64,000 nt of DNA from Synechococcus sp. AG-679-C18 (GCA_003210755.1 QCUL01000011.1:1-64000), one strand, 5' to 3'. Counted from the stretch's first letter, positions 26,862-36,914 are shown. Notes: generated by a model from the sequence alone, not told the origin. Made by a program: numbers and translations.

Positions 26862-27707
26862 ATGAACCAGTCTCTTCTTGTTTTTCTTACATTCTCTCCC
26901 ACGTATGATCAGTTGCACGAGTATAGCCAGTATGGCGACAGTGGTTATGATGTGTATATCATAATTGATGATAATAACTTTGTCCCTCCACTAGCGTTTT
27001 CTCGTATCTGCATTCAAGTTAAGGATAGCGAATGTATTGGTCGAGGGTTTTCAGACTTTAACCCTGCAATTGTAAAGCGAAGTCGATGTAGTGCATGGGA
27101 CAAAGCTGTTTATGCATTGACATATATTCTTTGCGACTATCAAAGTTGTTGGATTATAGAAGAAGATGTTTTTATCCCCTCGCCTTCAGTCTTGGTGCAG
27201 CTTGATATCGATTATCCTCTTGCAGATTTATTGGTTGAGTCATGCTCCATGATTGATAGTGGTTGTAAATTTGCTTCAACTCAACGCTGGCCTTGGGCCA
27301 GGCATATGCCGGGTTTACTTTTTCTTCCTAAGCGTGCCCATGGGATGGTTTGTGCATGTCGTATGAGTAGGCAATTGATATATTGCGTAGGTTTATTCAT
27401 TAAGTGTTATTCGTTGTACTTTAGCTGTTTCAATATGTTTGTTCGAGGTGTGAATTTTTTATTGAAGAAGTTGCCAGGCATGGAGAGGTGCAGATTGTAT
27501 GAAAAATACCCTTTTATAGAATATATTTTTCATTCGATTGCGCTTTCTAGGGGTTTATCCATTTGTGTTCCTGGTGAGCTTGGTACTATTCAATGGCGAG
27601 GTAATGTGGACATTGATAAGATGGTAACAACTAATCTTTACCATCCTGTGAAGGATGTATCCAGTCATGCACGAATCCGAGAATTGATATTCGATGACTC
27701 CCAGTAG
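26862..27707 (+). CDS. Hypothetical protein, possible glycosyltransferase
   Basis: The chosen ATG gives 281 residues (MNQSLLVFLTFSPTYDQL...); an upstream TTG at 26835 would add nine. I do not recognise a family. The N-terminal VYIIIDDN and the WIIEEDVFIP segment (about 102-111) look like the strand-acid patterns of GT-A fold glycosyltransferases, where an EED or DXD binds the metal. A Cys-rich hydrophobic stretch follows near residues 175-205. The 3' end overlaps the GT4 gene by 14 bases. Its base composition is AT-rich, unlike the GT4 gene after it. Confidence 0.55.
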   Translation: MNQSLLVFLTFSPTYDQLHEYSQYGDSGYDVYIIIDDNNFVPPLAFSRICIQVKDSECIGRGFSDFNPAIVKRSRCSAWDKAVYALTYILCDYQSCWIIEEDVFIPSPSVLVQLDIDYPLADLLVESCSMIDSGCKFASTQRWPWARHMPGLLFLPKRAHGMVCACRMSRQLIYCVGLFIKCYSLYFSCFNMFVRGVNFLLKKLPGMERCRLYEKYPFIEYIFHSIALSRGLSICVPGELGTIQWRGNVDIDKMVTTNLYHPVKDVSSHARIRELIFDDSQ

Positions 27708-29028
27708 TGGCCCCATGCATGATAGACGTGTGACATTTTTCGCCCCTTCTGCGTACACGCTGGGAGGTGTTCAAGTGTGGCTCAATGATTTTGTTAATTA
27801 TTTAAAAGACCAACGCTCTTGGCAGGTTGATGTAGCACTCGCCTCTGGGTTGCAACATGATCATCTTGCATACCAGGCTGCTTACCCAAATCTTCCGATC
27901 ACTCCTTTAAGCAATTTTACTGGGTCTGCCGAAGGCCGCCGACGCACTATCTGTACCTATTTGCTGGATCGCCATCCTGCCCTGGTGGTCGGCGTGAACA
28001 TCGCAGATCTTTATCCAGCCGTTCGCAGGGCACGTGCCATGGGATTTCGGGGCAAGGTAGCTTTTAGCCTGCATGGGATTGTTGCAGACCTTCTCGATGA
28101 CATCGCGGCCAATGCCGATCTGTTGGATGCTGTGATTGCTACTAATCGTCTCAGCTGTGCCCTCGTAGAACGCCAGGCTGGCCTGCAGCCATCTCGTGTG
28201 TTCTATGCCCCCTACGGCGTCAAATCGTTCTCCCACCAATCGCGCCCCCTTGACTTTTCAGTCTTGCGCATCGCCTGGGTGGGCCGATTGGAGCAAGCGC
28301 AGAAGCGTGTGCATGATCTTGTGTTGATTTTGCATTACCTAACCAACGCAGGCACCAACTTCCAAATCACCATTGCAGGTGATGGCCCCGAGGCATGCTT
28401 ACTGCGTGAGGAGCTTGATCCTTGGATTCGCTCAGGCACTGTAGTCATGGCCGGTGCCCTCTCAAGCCCCCAGTTGGCCCGTCAGGTGTATGCCACCCAT
28501 CACGTCTTGCTGATCACCTCCAGCTGGGAAACCGGTCCAATCGTGGCCTGGGAGGCCATGGCAGCAGGGATGGCTGTGGTGAGCAGCGCCTATGTTGGAT
28601 CCGGACTTGAGAAGGCTTTGGTCGACGGCCATACTGCCCTGCTATTCCCCGTTGGTGATGCGGCTGCGGCAGCCAGGGCTTTGGGGCGGCTGCTTGATTC
28701 TGCACTGCATGAGCGCCTGACCCTGGCTGGCCGAGATCTTGTGGTGCAGCGTTACTCGGATCAAGCTTCCTGCAACGCCTGGAATGAGGCTTTCGAAAAG
28801 GTTCTGGCTCTTCAGGATCTGCCCCTACCGACCCCAGAGCGACCGATTGCACCGTCCGGGCGTCTCGAAGGCTTGATCGGTATTAGAGCTGCCGAATCTC
28901 TGCGCCGGCGACTCGGCGTACGCTTCAAGCACAGGTCACCCGGTGGAGAATGGCCCCACACCGCCCATGGCTGTAGTGACGAGCAGACTCTGTTGAGCCT
29001 GGCTGGAGCGTTGGACCAGCATGCGTGA
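27694..29028 (+). CDS. Glycosyltransferase family 4
   Basis: The 444-residue protein has the two GT-B halves. The N-terminal domain opens VTFFAPSAYTLGGVQVW (the glycine-rich loop after strand 1). The C-terminal domain contains RIAWVGRLEQAQKRVHDL (about 195), IAGDGPEA, and the donor-binding SSWETGPIVAWEAMAAGMAVVS (about 278), corresponding to the ExxGxxxxEAMAxGxPV motif with Thr/Gly spacing preserved. It uses an NDP-sugar with retention of configuration. The start at 27694 lies inside the previous gene; ATG 27715 is an alternative. A C-terminal Arg-rich tail of about 60 residues goes beyond the usual domain. It overlaps the next GT2 gene by 8 bases. Confidence 0.88.
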   Translation: MTPSSGPMHDRRVTFFAPSAYTLGGVQVWLNDFVNYLKDQRSWQVDVALASGLQHDHLAYQAAYPNLPITPLSNFTGSAEGRRRTICTYLLDRHPALVVGVNIADLYPAVRRARAMGFRGKVAFSLHGIVADLLDDIAANADLLDAVIATNRLSCALVERQAGLQPSRVFYAPYGVKSFSHQSRPLDFSVLRIAWVGRLEQAQKRVHDLVLILHYLTNAGTNFQITIAGDGPEACLLREELDPWIRSGTVVMAGALSSPQLARQVYATHHVLLITSSWETGPIVAWEAMAAGMAVVSSAYVGSGLEKALVDGHTALLFPVGDAAAAARALGRLLDSALHERLTLAGRDLVVQRYSDQASCNAWNEAFEKVLALQDLPLPTPERPIAPSGRLEGLIGIRAAESLRRRLGVRFKHRSPGGEWPHTAHGCSDEQTLLSLAGALDQHA

Positions 29029-30025
29029 GTTGCTGGGCGTCTGGTTGAAAGACCTCTGGCGCTATGAACGTGCCTTAAGGGGCCCTGCGGAGCTCTACCT
29101 TTCCCTTTGTAACCGACATGAAGTGCTCGAAGCCGCCCCCGGCCAAACTTCTGGATATGCATGCTGCTGGGCCTTCACCTCCCACTTGCACGCCCCCACC
29201 GTGTTGCCAAGCCTGGGTCAGCGGCTTTTGCAGCGTTGCCTGGAGCAGGCCCCGATTGCACAACAATATGCCCCAACACCAACCACCGCTCCACCCCAGA
29301 TCAGCGTGCTGATCGGCCACCGCGGTCTGGAACGCCTGCCGCTGTTGTTGGCCACCCTCGCGTCGCTCGCTGCCCAACGTCAGGTGCGCTTTGAATGTCT
29401 GGTGATCGAACACAGTGATCATTCCAGCATTAGCAACCAGTTGCCTGCATGGGTTCGTCACCACCTTTGCCGGGTACCACAATCCACGCCTTACAACCGC
29501 TCTCAGACGTTCAATGTGGGTGCACGGCTCGCCAAGGCCCCTGTGTTAGTTCTGCATGATAACGACATGCTGGTTCCCTCTGATTACCTCAGTCGCATTA
29601 TTCAGAGGTTGTCCCTGGGTTACGAAGTGGTGAATCCCAAGCGTTTTATCTTCTACCTCTCCCGTCAGCACAGTGAGGCCATGCTGGCCGGCACCAGCAC
29701 CGCCGTTGAACACGCGCCGGAGGCGATCGTGCAAAACCTGGAGGCTGGCGGCAGCATGGCAATCACTCGCCAAGGCTACGAGCAGATCGGCGGCATGGAT
29801 GAGGATTTTGTTGGTTGGGGCGGAGAAGATAACGAATTCTGGGATCGCTGCCTCACCCTTCCTACATGGATCTGGGGCTATGAACCGATCGTGCACCTTT
29901 GGCACAGAGCCCAACCCCTCAAGCAGCAGGACCTGAATCCCAACCTTGATCGCCTGCGGCAGCGCCTAAGTATCCCCACCGAAGAGCGGATCCTTGCACT
30001 GGTTGGATCTCAGCAGAAGAGTTAA
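29021..30025 (+). CDS. Glycosyltransferase family 2 with galactosyltransferase-like C-terminus
   Basis: The 334-residue protein has a GT-A domain beginning ISVLIGHRGLERLPLLLATL (about 91). The metal-binding motif is in VLVLHDNDMLVP (about 170-181, DND). Further on, GMDEDFVGWGGEDNEFWDR (about 259-277) is the hallmark of the Glyco_transf_7C acceptor-binding region of beta-galactosyl/GalNAc transferases. The combination points to a transfer of galactose or a hexosamine to a growing glycan. The start overlaps the GT4 gene by 8 bases, indicating translational coupling. Confidence 0.85.
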   Translation: MRELLGVWLKDLWRYERALRGPAELYLSLCNRHEVLEAAPGQTSGYACCWAFTSHLHAPTVLPSLGQRLLQRCLEQAPIAQQYAPTPTTAPPQISVLIGHRGLERLPLLLATLASLAAQRQVRFECLVIEHSDHSSISNQLPAWVRHHLCRVPQSTPYNRSQTFNVGARLAKAPVLVLHDNDMLVPSDYLSRIIQRLSLGYEVVNPKRFIFYLSRQHSEAMLAGTSTAVEHAPEAIVQNLEAGGSMAITRQGYEQIGGMDEDFVGWGGEDNEFWDRCLTLPTWIWGYEPIVHLWHRAQPLKQQDLNPNLDRLRQRLSIPTEERILALVGSQQKS

Positions 30026-30282
30026 GGATCACTTCACACATTCCGGCGATCGTATACGTGACCTCCGGCAATGTGGAAGTCTTTTTGGACATGGATTCAC
30101 TTCGCCAGAATAAACCTGTCAAGTTGAATGGCAGCCTGTGGTCTCGCTTTTTCAGAAGATCACCGACAAGCTGCTTTTAATAGTCATGAATCTTGCTTCG
30201 TCAATCATCAAATTACCCTAGTTCAATCTTTTCATATCAATGCAATTTTTACGGTTAAAAAGAGTGTTTTCTTCGAATTCAC

Positions 30283-31776
30283 TTGCATTTTCTTATTGCG
30301 CTAATAATAATCCGCAGCGCCTTCGTTTTTTCGATACCTCTTAATGGTGATGATCTTCTTTTTTCTTATTCAAGCCTTGATGCTCTTTTGAGTGAACATG
30401 CAATGCAGCTACTTATAGTAGCAGCCTTTGCGACTTGGGTTGCTGGATTTTTAGGAGGTCTAGTACCTTTTCAGACCTCTTTCTGGAGCGCTTCTGTACT
30501 GGCTTCTATGGCCATTTTTTCGTTGGCCTTAAGGCATTATTGGGCGCCTAAATCTTCTACCTTTTTTGCGCTAACGGTTGGTTTGCTATTTGGCCTTCTC
30601 CCATATCACACAGATATACAACTTTTTGGAATTGCCAATCCCACTCTTGTTTTTTGCTATTTGATCGGTTCTGTTGGTATTGCACTTGCAGGTCGTGAGG
30701 GCCTCCAGAGTGTTATTTCGATCTTTGCAATATCATTAGCGCTTGGTTATCAGACATTTGCTTCTATCTTTATTTCGGCTGGCCTAGTGAAGACGGTTTT
30801 GCTTGTTCATTCCTCGCTATCTGGTAATGGTAAATTATTTCATGATGCTTTAAGGCCTAGTATTTTGTATTTCTTGCGGCTTGTTGCTGCTTGTTTTGTT
30901 TATATGGCTTTTCCTGTCTGTCCGCAAAATTGCTATTTCTGCCAATATCTGACAGAGCAACACTTGCTTCTTCCCCCGAAGAATTTATTCAAAATGCTCT
31001 ATTCTTGTTCCGAAATGTAAAGCGTTATGTTTATGGTCTTGATTTTGGTACAACCATTGCCAGCGGAAGAATCACTAATTTAATGCTATCCGCTATTGAA
31101 CTTGTTTCAATTTTATCATCCAACCTGATTCGCTCAACAAATAACAAGCTTCGATGGTCTAAGCAGTTCTTCTTTTCGCTATTTGTATTAATTGCTTTTT
31201 TCTTAAGCATTGCATCCATCCAGTTCCCATCATTACTCTTGGCTAAGGTTGGGGAAGGGCCTAGGACCTTGATTAGTGCTTCAGTATTCCCCGCTGGAAT
31301 TTCGTACTTATTGCTTTTATCGCCAAGTTCTAAAATGCGGAAAGCTGGGCTTGGAGTTATTTTGTGCATTGTAGTATGCTTCTCCCATCATTTCATCTTC
31401 TATTGACCAGGCAAACCTTAGATCGCAAAGACGTGAGATATTAGTTGCTCAAGCCATGGTTGAAAGGCTAAACATTGCCTCTTCTGTGCCCACAAGAACC
31501 GTTGTTTTTATTGGTAGTTTTAGTCTTCAAGTTCACGATCATTCTTCTTCACCATCTCGTCGGAAGTTCGTCCACAGTCTTTTTTGGCCTTGGGCCCGGC
31601 TGCCGCTTTTGTCTGAAGTTAGTGGGCAACACTTTTCGGTTCCAACAAATCGCGACTTAGAAATTGCAAACTCCTCTGCAATTGATAAACCAGGCTGGCC
31701 AATGAATGGATCTGTATATGCAGTAGATGATATAGGTATTGTAGTCCTTTCTTCGTTGTCTCATGAGTCTCCCTAG
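30283..31776 (+). pseudogene. GtrII-like polytopic glucosyltransferase, two compensating frameshifts
   Basis: Three frames together make one membrane protein of about 497 residues. The first (30283 to about 30910) has IPLNGDDLLF followed by several hydrophobic helices and SLALGYQTFASIF. It passes near 30908-30915, in a run of four T, to the second frame (LSAKLLFLPISDRAT to about 31385, with GEGPRTLISASVFPAG). A second shift returns to the first frame (PIISSSIDQANLRSQRREIL...), which stops at 31774-31776. The helical layout and the PRTLISASVF segment resemble GtrII-type glucosyltransferases that add side-branch glucose to O-antigen from a lipid-phosphate donor. The two shifts cancel in phase, but the middle third is read in the wrong frame, so the gene is inactive unless these are sequencing errors. 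Confidence 0.65.
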
Positions 31777-31974
31777 TTTTTTGTCTTGTCCTAGAGGCTC
31801 GTCTTTCACCGTTCAACTCCTTTCCCTGTTTTTGGTTTTTGAATTGAGTCATGATTATTAATTGAGGTCTCGTTGAGGTCTGGTTCTTGAGGCTGAAGTC
31901 ATTCCCGCCATCAGCCCCGGCGGTTGGCTGCTACGTATTGCTCTGGAATTTGAACATTTAGAAGCCATATTGCT

Positions 31975-33147
31975 ATGACCCGCAATCTCTCAATTGTCTG
32001 TCAGGGATTAGAGCAGCGCCATTCTGTGGCAAATGTGGCCCTCCACCACGCCGAGCAGCTCAAGGCACGCGGCTGGCAAGTGCGCCTTCTCTCCGACAGC
32101 TTCCCTTGCGACCTCCCGTTGACCTTGTTACAGGAGCGGCTTGACCCGCTTCGCTTCAATTGGCTGCGCCGTTTCTGCCACCTACCCAACGCCCTGAGCT
32201 TCAGCCTTACAGCTCTATTGCGACTGCAGAACCTGGCCAGCAGCAGTGCCTGCGATGCCGTGCTGTTTCACAGCCATCCCGATGCCGCTATAGCCGGACG
32301 TTGGCTTCAGAGGCGTTATCGCCTCCCCTATGCACTGGTGACTCATGGAGTCGTGAACGATCGGCCCAAAGGTACCTATTCGCCTCAGCTCACCTGGCTC
32401 TACAAGGTAAGCACCAGACCAGCTTTTGCTGCCGCAGACTGCAATGTGGCACTAGCACCGGCAATGGCCGAGCTAGCAAGCCGGCACGGTGCCAGGCCCC
32501 ACACCTTGCGTTTGATCCCCAATGGCATCGATCCTGCCGAAATCGGCCTCGCCCCTGCTGCCCCTCTACTTTCTGGCTTTCCAGAAGCATCCGGGAAACT
32601 TCTTTTTCTTGGTTCCCTGGCCCCAGTAAAAGGTCTCGACATCTTGTTGCAAGCCTGTGCATTGCTGCGTCAGTGCCACCAGCCCTTTTCCCTCACGATC
32701 GCTGGTAGCGGCACTCCCGCCCAGGAGCGACACTACCGCCAGCAGGTCAATGGTCTTCGCCTGGGCGATCAGGTTACTTTTATAGGGCGAGTACCCCGCC
32801 CCCAACTCGGTGCCCTCTTGCAGTGCCATCATTTTATGGTGGTTCCCTCCCTTAGCGAACCGTTGCCCACCGTGGTGCTCGAAGCGATGATTGCTGGCTG
32901 TCCAGTGATTGGCTCAGACGTGGGAGGCATTCCATTTTTGCTCAATGGTGGCAAGGCCGGAGGCCTGGTACCGCCCGCCTCTGCGGAAAAGCTGGCCGCT
33001 ACCATTCAAAAAATGTTGATTGAATTGCACACCACCAGTCAATGGAGGCATCAGGCTCACCAACGAGCGTCTTCCCGCTTCTCCTGGCCATCCTGCGGGG
33101 AGGCTCTTTCTGCAGCCATGACTGAACTGATGGCCATGAAAGCCTGA
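31975..33147 (+). CDS. Glycosyltransferase family 4
   Basis: The 390-residue GT-B enzyme has an N-terminal domain with VTHGVVNDRPKGTYSP (about 122-137) and a C-terminal domain opening KLLFLGSLAPVKGLDILLQA (about 204), then IAGSGTPAQE and the donor motif PSLSEPLPTVVLEAMIAGCPVIGSDVGG (ExxPTVVLEAM). All landmarks of active GT4 enzymes are present. The next GT2 starts one base after its stop, and two more genes follow closely, so 31975-35093 reads as one coupled set of three GC-rich glycosyltransferases. Preceding sequence (31777-31974) shows no gene. Confidence 0.9.
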   Translation: MTRNLSIVCQGLEQRHSVANVALHHAEQLKARGWQVRLLSDSFPCDLPLTLLQERLDPLRFNWLRRFCHLPNALSFSLTALLRLQNLASSSACDAVLFHSHPDAAIAGRWLQRRYRLPYALVTHGVVNDRPKGTYSPQLTWLYKVSTRPAFAAADCNVALAPAMAELASRHGARPHTLRLIPNGIDPAEIGLAPAAPLLSGFPEASGKLLFLGSLAPVKGLDILLQACALLRQCHQPFSLTIAGSGTPAQERHYRQQVNGLRLGDQVTFIGRVPRPQLGALLQCHHFMVVPSLSEPLPTVVLEAMIAGCPVIGSDVGGIPFLLNGGKAGGLVPPASAEKLAATIQKMLIELHTTSQWRHQAHQRASSRFSWPSCGEALSAAMTELMAMKA

Positions 33148-34152
33148 ATGACTGAGAATCCTGGCCTCGTCTCAACTATTATTCCTGTCCACAATCGCCC
33201 TGAACTTCTTGCTGAGGCGGTGGAATCGGCCATGGGGCAGGAATATCCGCATATTGAGGTTTTAATCGTCGATGATGCCTCTACCGATCACACACTCCAG
33301 GTCGCCACAGGCCTCAGCAAGCGCTGGCGAGGCCAGGTTCGCGTGCTTCAACAGGAGCATTGCTGCGGCCCCGGAGCAGCTCGTCAGCGGGCTCTGGAGC
33401 AGGCTCAAGGAGAGTTCATCCAGTATCTAGACAGTGACGATCTGCTGTTACCTGGCAAGTTCCAGGTGCAGGTAGCGGCGCTTCAGGCTAGTCCTGATGC
33501 CCAGATCTGCTACGGCCGTAGCTACGAAGAGAATCACTGTCACCAGCCATCTACTTATACCGGTCCGATGCGCTCCACAGGTGAAGTGCTTCCAACACTC
33601 TTCCCACACCTGCTCCAGGAGCGTTGGTGGAGCACTAGCACACCCCTCTACCGCCATAGCCTCTGTCGCCGAATCGGCCCATGGCTGAACCTTATCAACG
33701 AAGAAGACTGGGAATATGATGCGCGAGCTGGCGCCTATGGAGCCAAAATCTTGGCGGTGCCCCACGACGTTTCCGTTCGCCGAATCGGCCTCTCTACAGA
33801 TCAATTGAGCCTCGGTGCTGATAAGACTCACAGCAAGCTTCGCGATAAGTCAAGAGCACGCCTACTAATTCATCGCCACGCTCTCAGCGCCGGTGTGGAT
33901 ATTGACAGTCCAGAAATGGCGCATTTCCACCGTGCAGCGCTAGTTCTCTCGCGCCAGTGTGCGGCGGCGGGCTTAGACGCAGAAGCTACCTCATTGTTCG
34001 CCCTAGTAAAAACCAATGCAGCAAAATCTATTAGTAAAAATCCTTCCGTGCGGTTGTATGGCCGCCTAGCACGATGGATTGGCTGGCGGAGAGCGGCCTT
34101 GGTGGCTCAAGCTATTACCAACCTGGCTTATCCCCTGAGGCGCAGCGGATGA
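33148..34152 (+). CDS. Glycosyltransferase family 2
   Basis: The 334-residue protein starts directly after the GT4 stop. It opens VSTIIPVHNRPELLAEAVES and has VLIVDDASTDHTLQVA (about 38) and the metal-binding YLDSDDLLLPGK (about 93-104, DSDD). This is the classical GT2 arrangement. The C-terminal third is less conserved and lacks membrane helices. It acts on the cytoplasmic side, adding one sugar to a lipid-linked glycan. Its stop overlaps the next GT2 start by ATGA at 34149-34152. Confidence 0.9.
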   Translation: MTENPGLVSTIIPVHNRPELLAEAVESAMGQEYPHIEVLIVDDASTDHTLQVATGLSKRWRGQVRVLQQEHCCGPGAARQRALEQAQGEFIQYLDSDDLLLPGKFQVQVAALQASPDAQICYGRSYEENHCHQPSTYTGPMRSTGEVLPTLFPHLLQERWWSTSTPLYRHSLCRRIGPWLNLINEEDWEYDARAGAYGAKILAVPHDVSVRRIGLSTDQLSLGADKTHSKLRDKSRARLLIHRHALSAGVDIDSPEMAHFHRAALVLSRQCAAAGLDAEATSLFALVKTNAAKSISKNPSVRLYGRLARWIGWRRAALVAQAITNLAYPLRRSG

Positions 34153-35093
34153 GGGTGAGCCAACCTCCAACCGTTTCCGTCGTGATGGCGGTTCACAACG
34201 GATTTTCTCAGTTGCCAGCCACCCTGACTTCCATCCAACAGCAGGAGGGTTTACCACTCGAATTTCTCGTGGTGAACGATGGCTCCAATGATGGCAGTGC
34301 GGAACTGCTTGATCAGGCTGCTGCACTTGACCGGCGACTGCGGGTACTACACCGTCCCCATCGCGGCCTCACCGCTTCGCTGATCGAAGCTTGCGCCCAA
34401 GCCCGTGCTCCCTTCATCGCACGTCAGGACTGTGGTGATCGTTCATTGCCGGGTAGGTTGCAGCAGCAGTGGGATCTCTTGCAGGCATGCCCTGAAGCTG
34501 TGCTCTGCTCCAGCCACGCTCGCTTCGTGGTTCCGGAAGGTGTAGTGGTGCATGAACAGCGTCCCCTCCAAGAGGATCTTCAGACTGGCCTCACCGGCCC
34601 GGCGCACCATGGCAGTGTTATGTTTCGGCGCGACGCCTACGAACAATCCGGTGGCTATCGGCCGATGTTCTTCTACGCACAGGACATTGACCTATGGAGC
34701 CGCCTCTCGGAGCTAGGCGCCCACATGATGGTGCCTGAGGTGCTCTACGAAGCAGGTGTATCTCCTGGTTCGATCAGCGGCCTGCAGACACGGGAGCAGC
34801 GCCGTTTCCACGGTCTCATTCGCGCCGCTACAGCAGCCCGCCGCAGCCAGCGCCCCGAAGCTCCATGGCTTGCTCGTGCGGCAGCTCTTTCTGATCGTTG
34901 CCGCATTCTCCGCCCAGATCCCCGCCGTCGCGCTCGGGGGGCCTACTTCATCGGTGCTTGCCTGCAGCCTCAACACCCTGAGTTGGCCCGGAAATATCTG
35001 CGGGAAGCTGTAAAGCAAGACCCAATGCATCTTCGGGCATGGTTACGCCTCATCCAAGAGAGGAAAAAAGGGAATATGCGGTCTAATCCTTAA
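34149..35093 (+). CDS. Glycosyltransferase family 2
   Basis: Using the ATG at 34149, which overlaps the preceding stop as ATGA, the product is 314 residues; an upstream in-frame start at 34074 would lie well inside the previous gene and adds no domain. The GT2 core is VSVVMAVHNGFSQLPATL, LVVNDGSNDGSAELLDQ, and the metal-binding region around FIARQDCGDRS, where the usual DXD is replaced by QDCGD. The acceptor region has HHGSVMFRRDAYEQSGGYR and FFYAQDIDLWSRLSE (QDIDLW). The C-terminal part is Arg-rich. It is the last of three coupled GC-rich glycosyltransferases. Confidence 0.88.
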   Translation: MRVSQPPTVSVVMAVHNGFSQLPATLTSIQQQEGLPLEFLVVNDGSNDGSAELLDQAAALDRRLRVLHRPHRGLTASLIEACAQARAPFIARQDCGDRSLPGRLQQQWDLLQACPEAVLCSSHARFVVPEGVVVHEQRPLQEDLQTGLTGPAHHGSVMFRRDAYEQSGGYRPMFFYAQDIDLWSRLSELGAHMMVPEVLYEAGVSPGSISGLQTREQRRFHGLIRAATAARRSQRPEAPWLARAAALSDRCRILRPDPRRRARGAYFIGACLQPQHPELARKYLREAVKQDPMHLRAWLRLIQERKKGNMRSNP

Positions 35094-35129
35094 TTCTAAT
35101 CTGTTATCCACTTAGTTCAATCAATCTTT

Positions 35130-35990
35130 GTGCCAACGAAATCTTCCTTTTCAAAAGCCCTCTGCCATGCTGATGCAAGCATCCGAGATGCTTTCAAAAG
35201 ATGCCTTGAATTGGTTGGAAAAGAGGCAAAAATAGCAGTTCCTGATGACGAGCTATATGCCTTAAGATTTAAGCTCAAAGATATCATACAAGAGCGTGTA
35301 TATAAGTATCTGTTGGCGTCAACAGGATGTTTGGTCAGGCACGGTCCATTTCAGGGAATGTCTTACGAAGTAAGAAGCACATGGGGAGATCCAGTGATGA
35401 AGTTGCTGGGGCTTTACGAGTCCTGCCTGCATCCAGCTATAAATTCCATAGCAGAGGAGTGCTTTGGATATACCGTAATAGACTTGGGTTGCGCTGAGGG
35501 CTATTACGCTGCAGGTTTAGCGAAACTATTGCATGCAAGCCATGTAATCATATCTGATATTAGCAAAAATGCGATTACTGAATCTAGTTCTCTTGTTTCT
35601 CTTAACTGCCCATCAGCAGATCTTTTGATTTATGGCAAAGCAACTGGTGAAGCTTTGCTTGGATTACTTAAAGTGCATCCTATGAGTGTTATTATATGCG
35701 ACATCGAGGGTGGTGAGCTTGAGATGTTCGACTCTCGTGATGTTGTTAAAGCATGTCAGTCGTCCTATCTGATCATCGAATTGCACGAATTCTGTCGGCC
35801 TGGTGTTGGTGATATACTTTCAAGTAAATTTTCGTCCTCTCACAATATCAAGCGCGTTAAAGAATTGGATTTAGCCCCAACTGATGTGCCTGAGTTGCGC
35901 ACATTGCCGGGTCTTGATCGTGCTTTATCAAGCTGCGAATCACGACCTGAGCCAATGGAGTGGCTGTATCTGACTCCTGTAGCTAGGTGA
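35130..35990 (+). CDS. SAM-dependent methyltransferase
   Basis: The 286-residue protein from a GTG start contains SAM motif I VIDLGCAEGYYAAGLA (about 116-131), motif II HVIISDISKNAI, and an FkbM-like acidic stretch VIICDIEGGELEMFDSRD (about 189-206) followed by YLIIELHEF. This places it near the FkbM/Methyltransf_21 group. It probably methylates a sugar or a glycan terminus. It lies 36 bases after the GT2 gene and 6 bases before a GT8 gene. It is AT-rich compared with the preceding three glycosyltransferases, indicating a different origin. Confidence 0.75.
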   Translation: MPTKSSFSKALCHADASIRDAFKRCLELVGKEAKIAVPDDELYALRFKLKDIIQERVYKYLLASTGCLVRHGPFQGMSYEVRSTWGDPVMKLLGLYESCLHPAINSIAEECFGYTVIDLGCAEGYYAAGLAKLLHASHVIISDISKNAITESSSLVSLNCPSADLLIYGKATGEALLGLLKVHPMSVIICDIEGGELEMFDSRDVVKACQSSYLIIELHEFCRPGVGDILSSKFSSSHNIKRVKELDLAPTDVPELRTLPGLDRALSSCESRPEPMEWLYLTPVAR

Positions 35991-35996
35991 CTCCTG

Positions 35997-36914
35997 ATGG
36001 GATCTAAGCAACATAGAAATTCTATTGTCTGCTGTTGTGACAGTAGCTATGCGCCCCATCTTGCTGCTTCTATGACGACCTTAGCCGAACATAATAATGC
36101 CTGTCTTTATGATGTTTACGTACTGTCTAGTGATGTAAAAGCTCGTTCTATAAAAAGACTTAGGGCTTGTCTTTCGGGCCTAGGCTTTAATGTCCATTTT
36201 CTGCAAGTTGATGCTTCGGCTTTCGAGGGATATCCCATTTCCGGTCATATCTCGATGGCTGCTTATTACAGGCTCGTAATTCCGGATGAGCTGCCGCAAC
36301 ATCTTTCTCGTGTTCTTTACTTGGATTGTGATACATGCATCACCTCAAGTATTGAGAGTTTGTTTGGTGTTGATATTTCAAGGTATGCTTTGGCCGCAGT
36401 GGAATCATCGGATAATCCTGAGTTTGATAGAAATAGACTGTCAATTCCTTGTCCGCATAAATACTTTAATTCAGGCGTAATGCTTATGAATTTGGAGTAC
36501 TTAAGGCTTGCTAAGCTTTCGAGTCGTTCGCGTGATTTTGTAGTAGCTAATAAAGATCTTATAATTTGGTGGGACCAAGATGTCTTAAATGGATTGTTTT
36601 ATGATCAATGGTTCGAATTAGACATGACTTGGAACTTCACTCATAGTCATTCTTGCCTGACTCGCGATGGACTGAGTTTGACGTATGTGAACTCGCGAGG
36701 GGAAACCCGAAGTGACATCATAAAAGTTGTTCACTTTACTGGCGGCGGCTTTTCAAAGCCATGGAATATTAATTGCAAAAGCCCGTTTACTTCTATTTAT
36801 AGAGAAGCGCTCGCTAAAACATCCTTCAAGGGTCTTCGGCTTGAGGGCACTCCCTCGATTCTCTCTCGCATTGTTAATAAACTAAGAAGGATCTTTACTC
36901 TACAAAAAAAGTAA
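35997..36914 (+). CDS. Glycosyltransferase family 8
   Basis: The 305-residue protein is a retaining GT-A enzyme of the LPS galactosyl/glucosyltransferase type. It opens SIVCCCDSSYAPHLAASMTT, with the YYRLVIPDELP segment (about 89) and the metal-binding VLYLDCDTCI with Asp110 and Asp112. FNSGVMLMNLEYLR (about 158) and WWDQDVLNGLF are the expected donor and acceptor contacts. A conserved HFTGGGFSKPW near 244 supplies the third metal ligand. All residues for activity are present. It follows the methyltransferase by 6 bases. Confidence 0.9.
   Translation: MGSKQHRNSIVCCCDSSYAPHLAASMTTLAEHNNACLYDVYVLSSDVKARSIKRLRACLSGLGFNVHFLQVDASAFEGYPISGHISMAAYYRLVIPDELPQHLSRVLYLDCDTCITSSIESLFGVDISRYALAAVESSDNPEFDRNRLSIPCPHKYFNSGVMLMNLEYLRLAKLSSRSRDFVVANKDLIIWWDQDVLNGLFYDQWFELDMTWNFTHSHSCLTRDGLSLTYVNSRGETRSDIIKVVHFTGGGFSKPWNINCKSPFTSIYREALAKTSFKGLRLEGTPSILSRIVNKLRRIFTLQKK

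Noticed and set aside
34074-34148. N-terminal extension of the GT2 gene
   Set aside because: It would be translated through the end of the preceding gene; ATG 34149 has the ATGA coupling seen elsewhere in the set.
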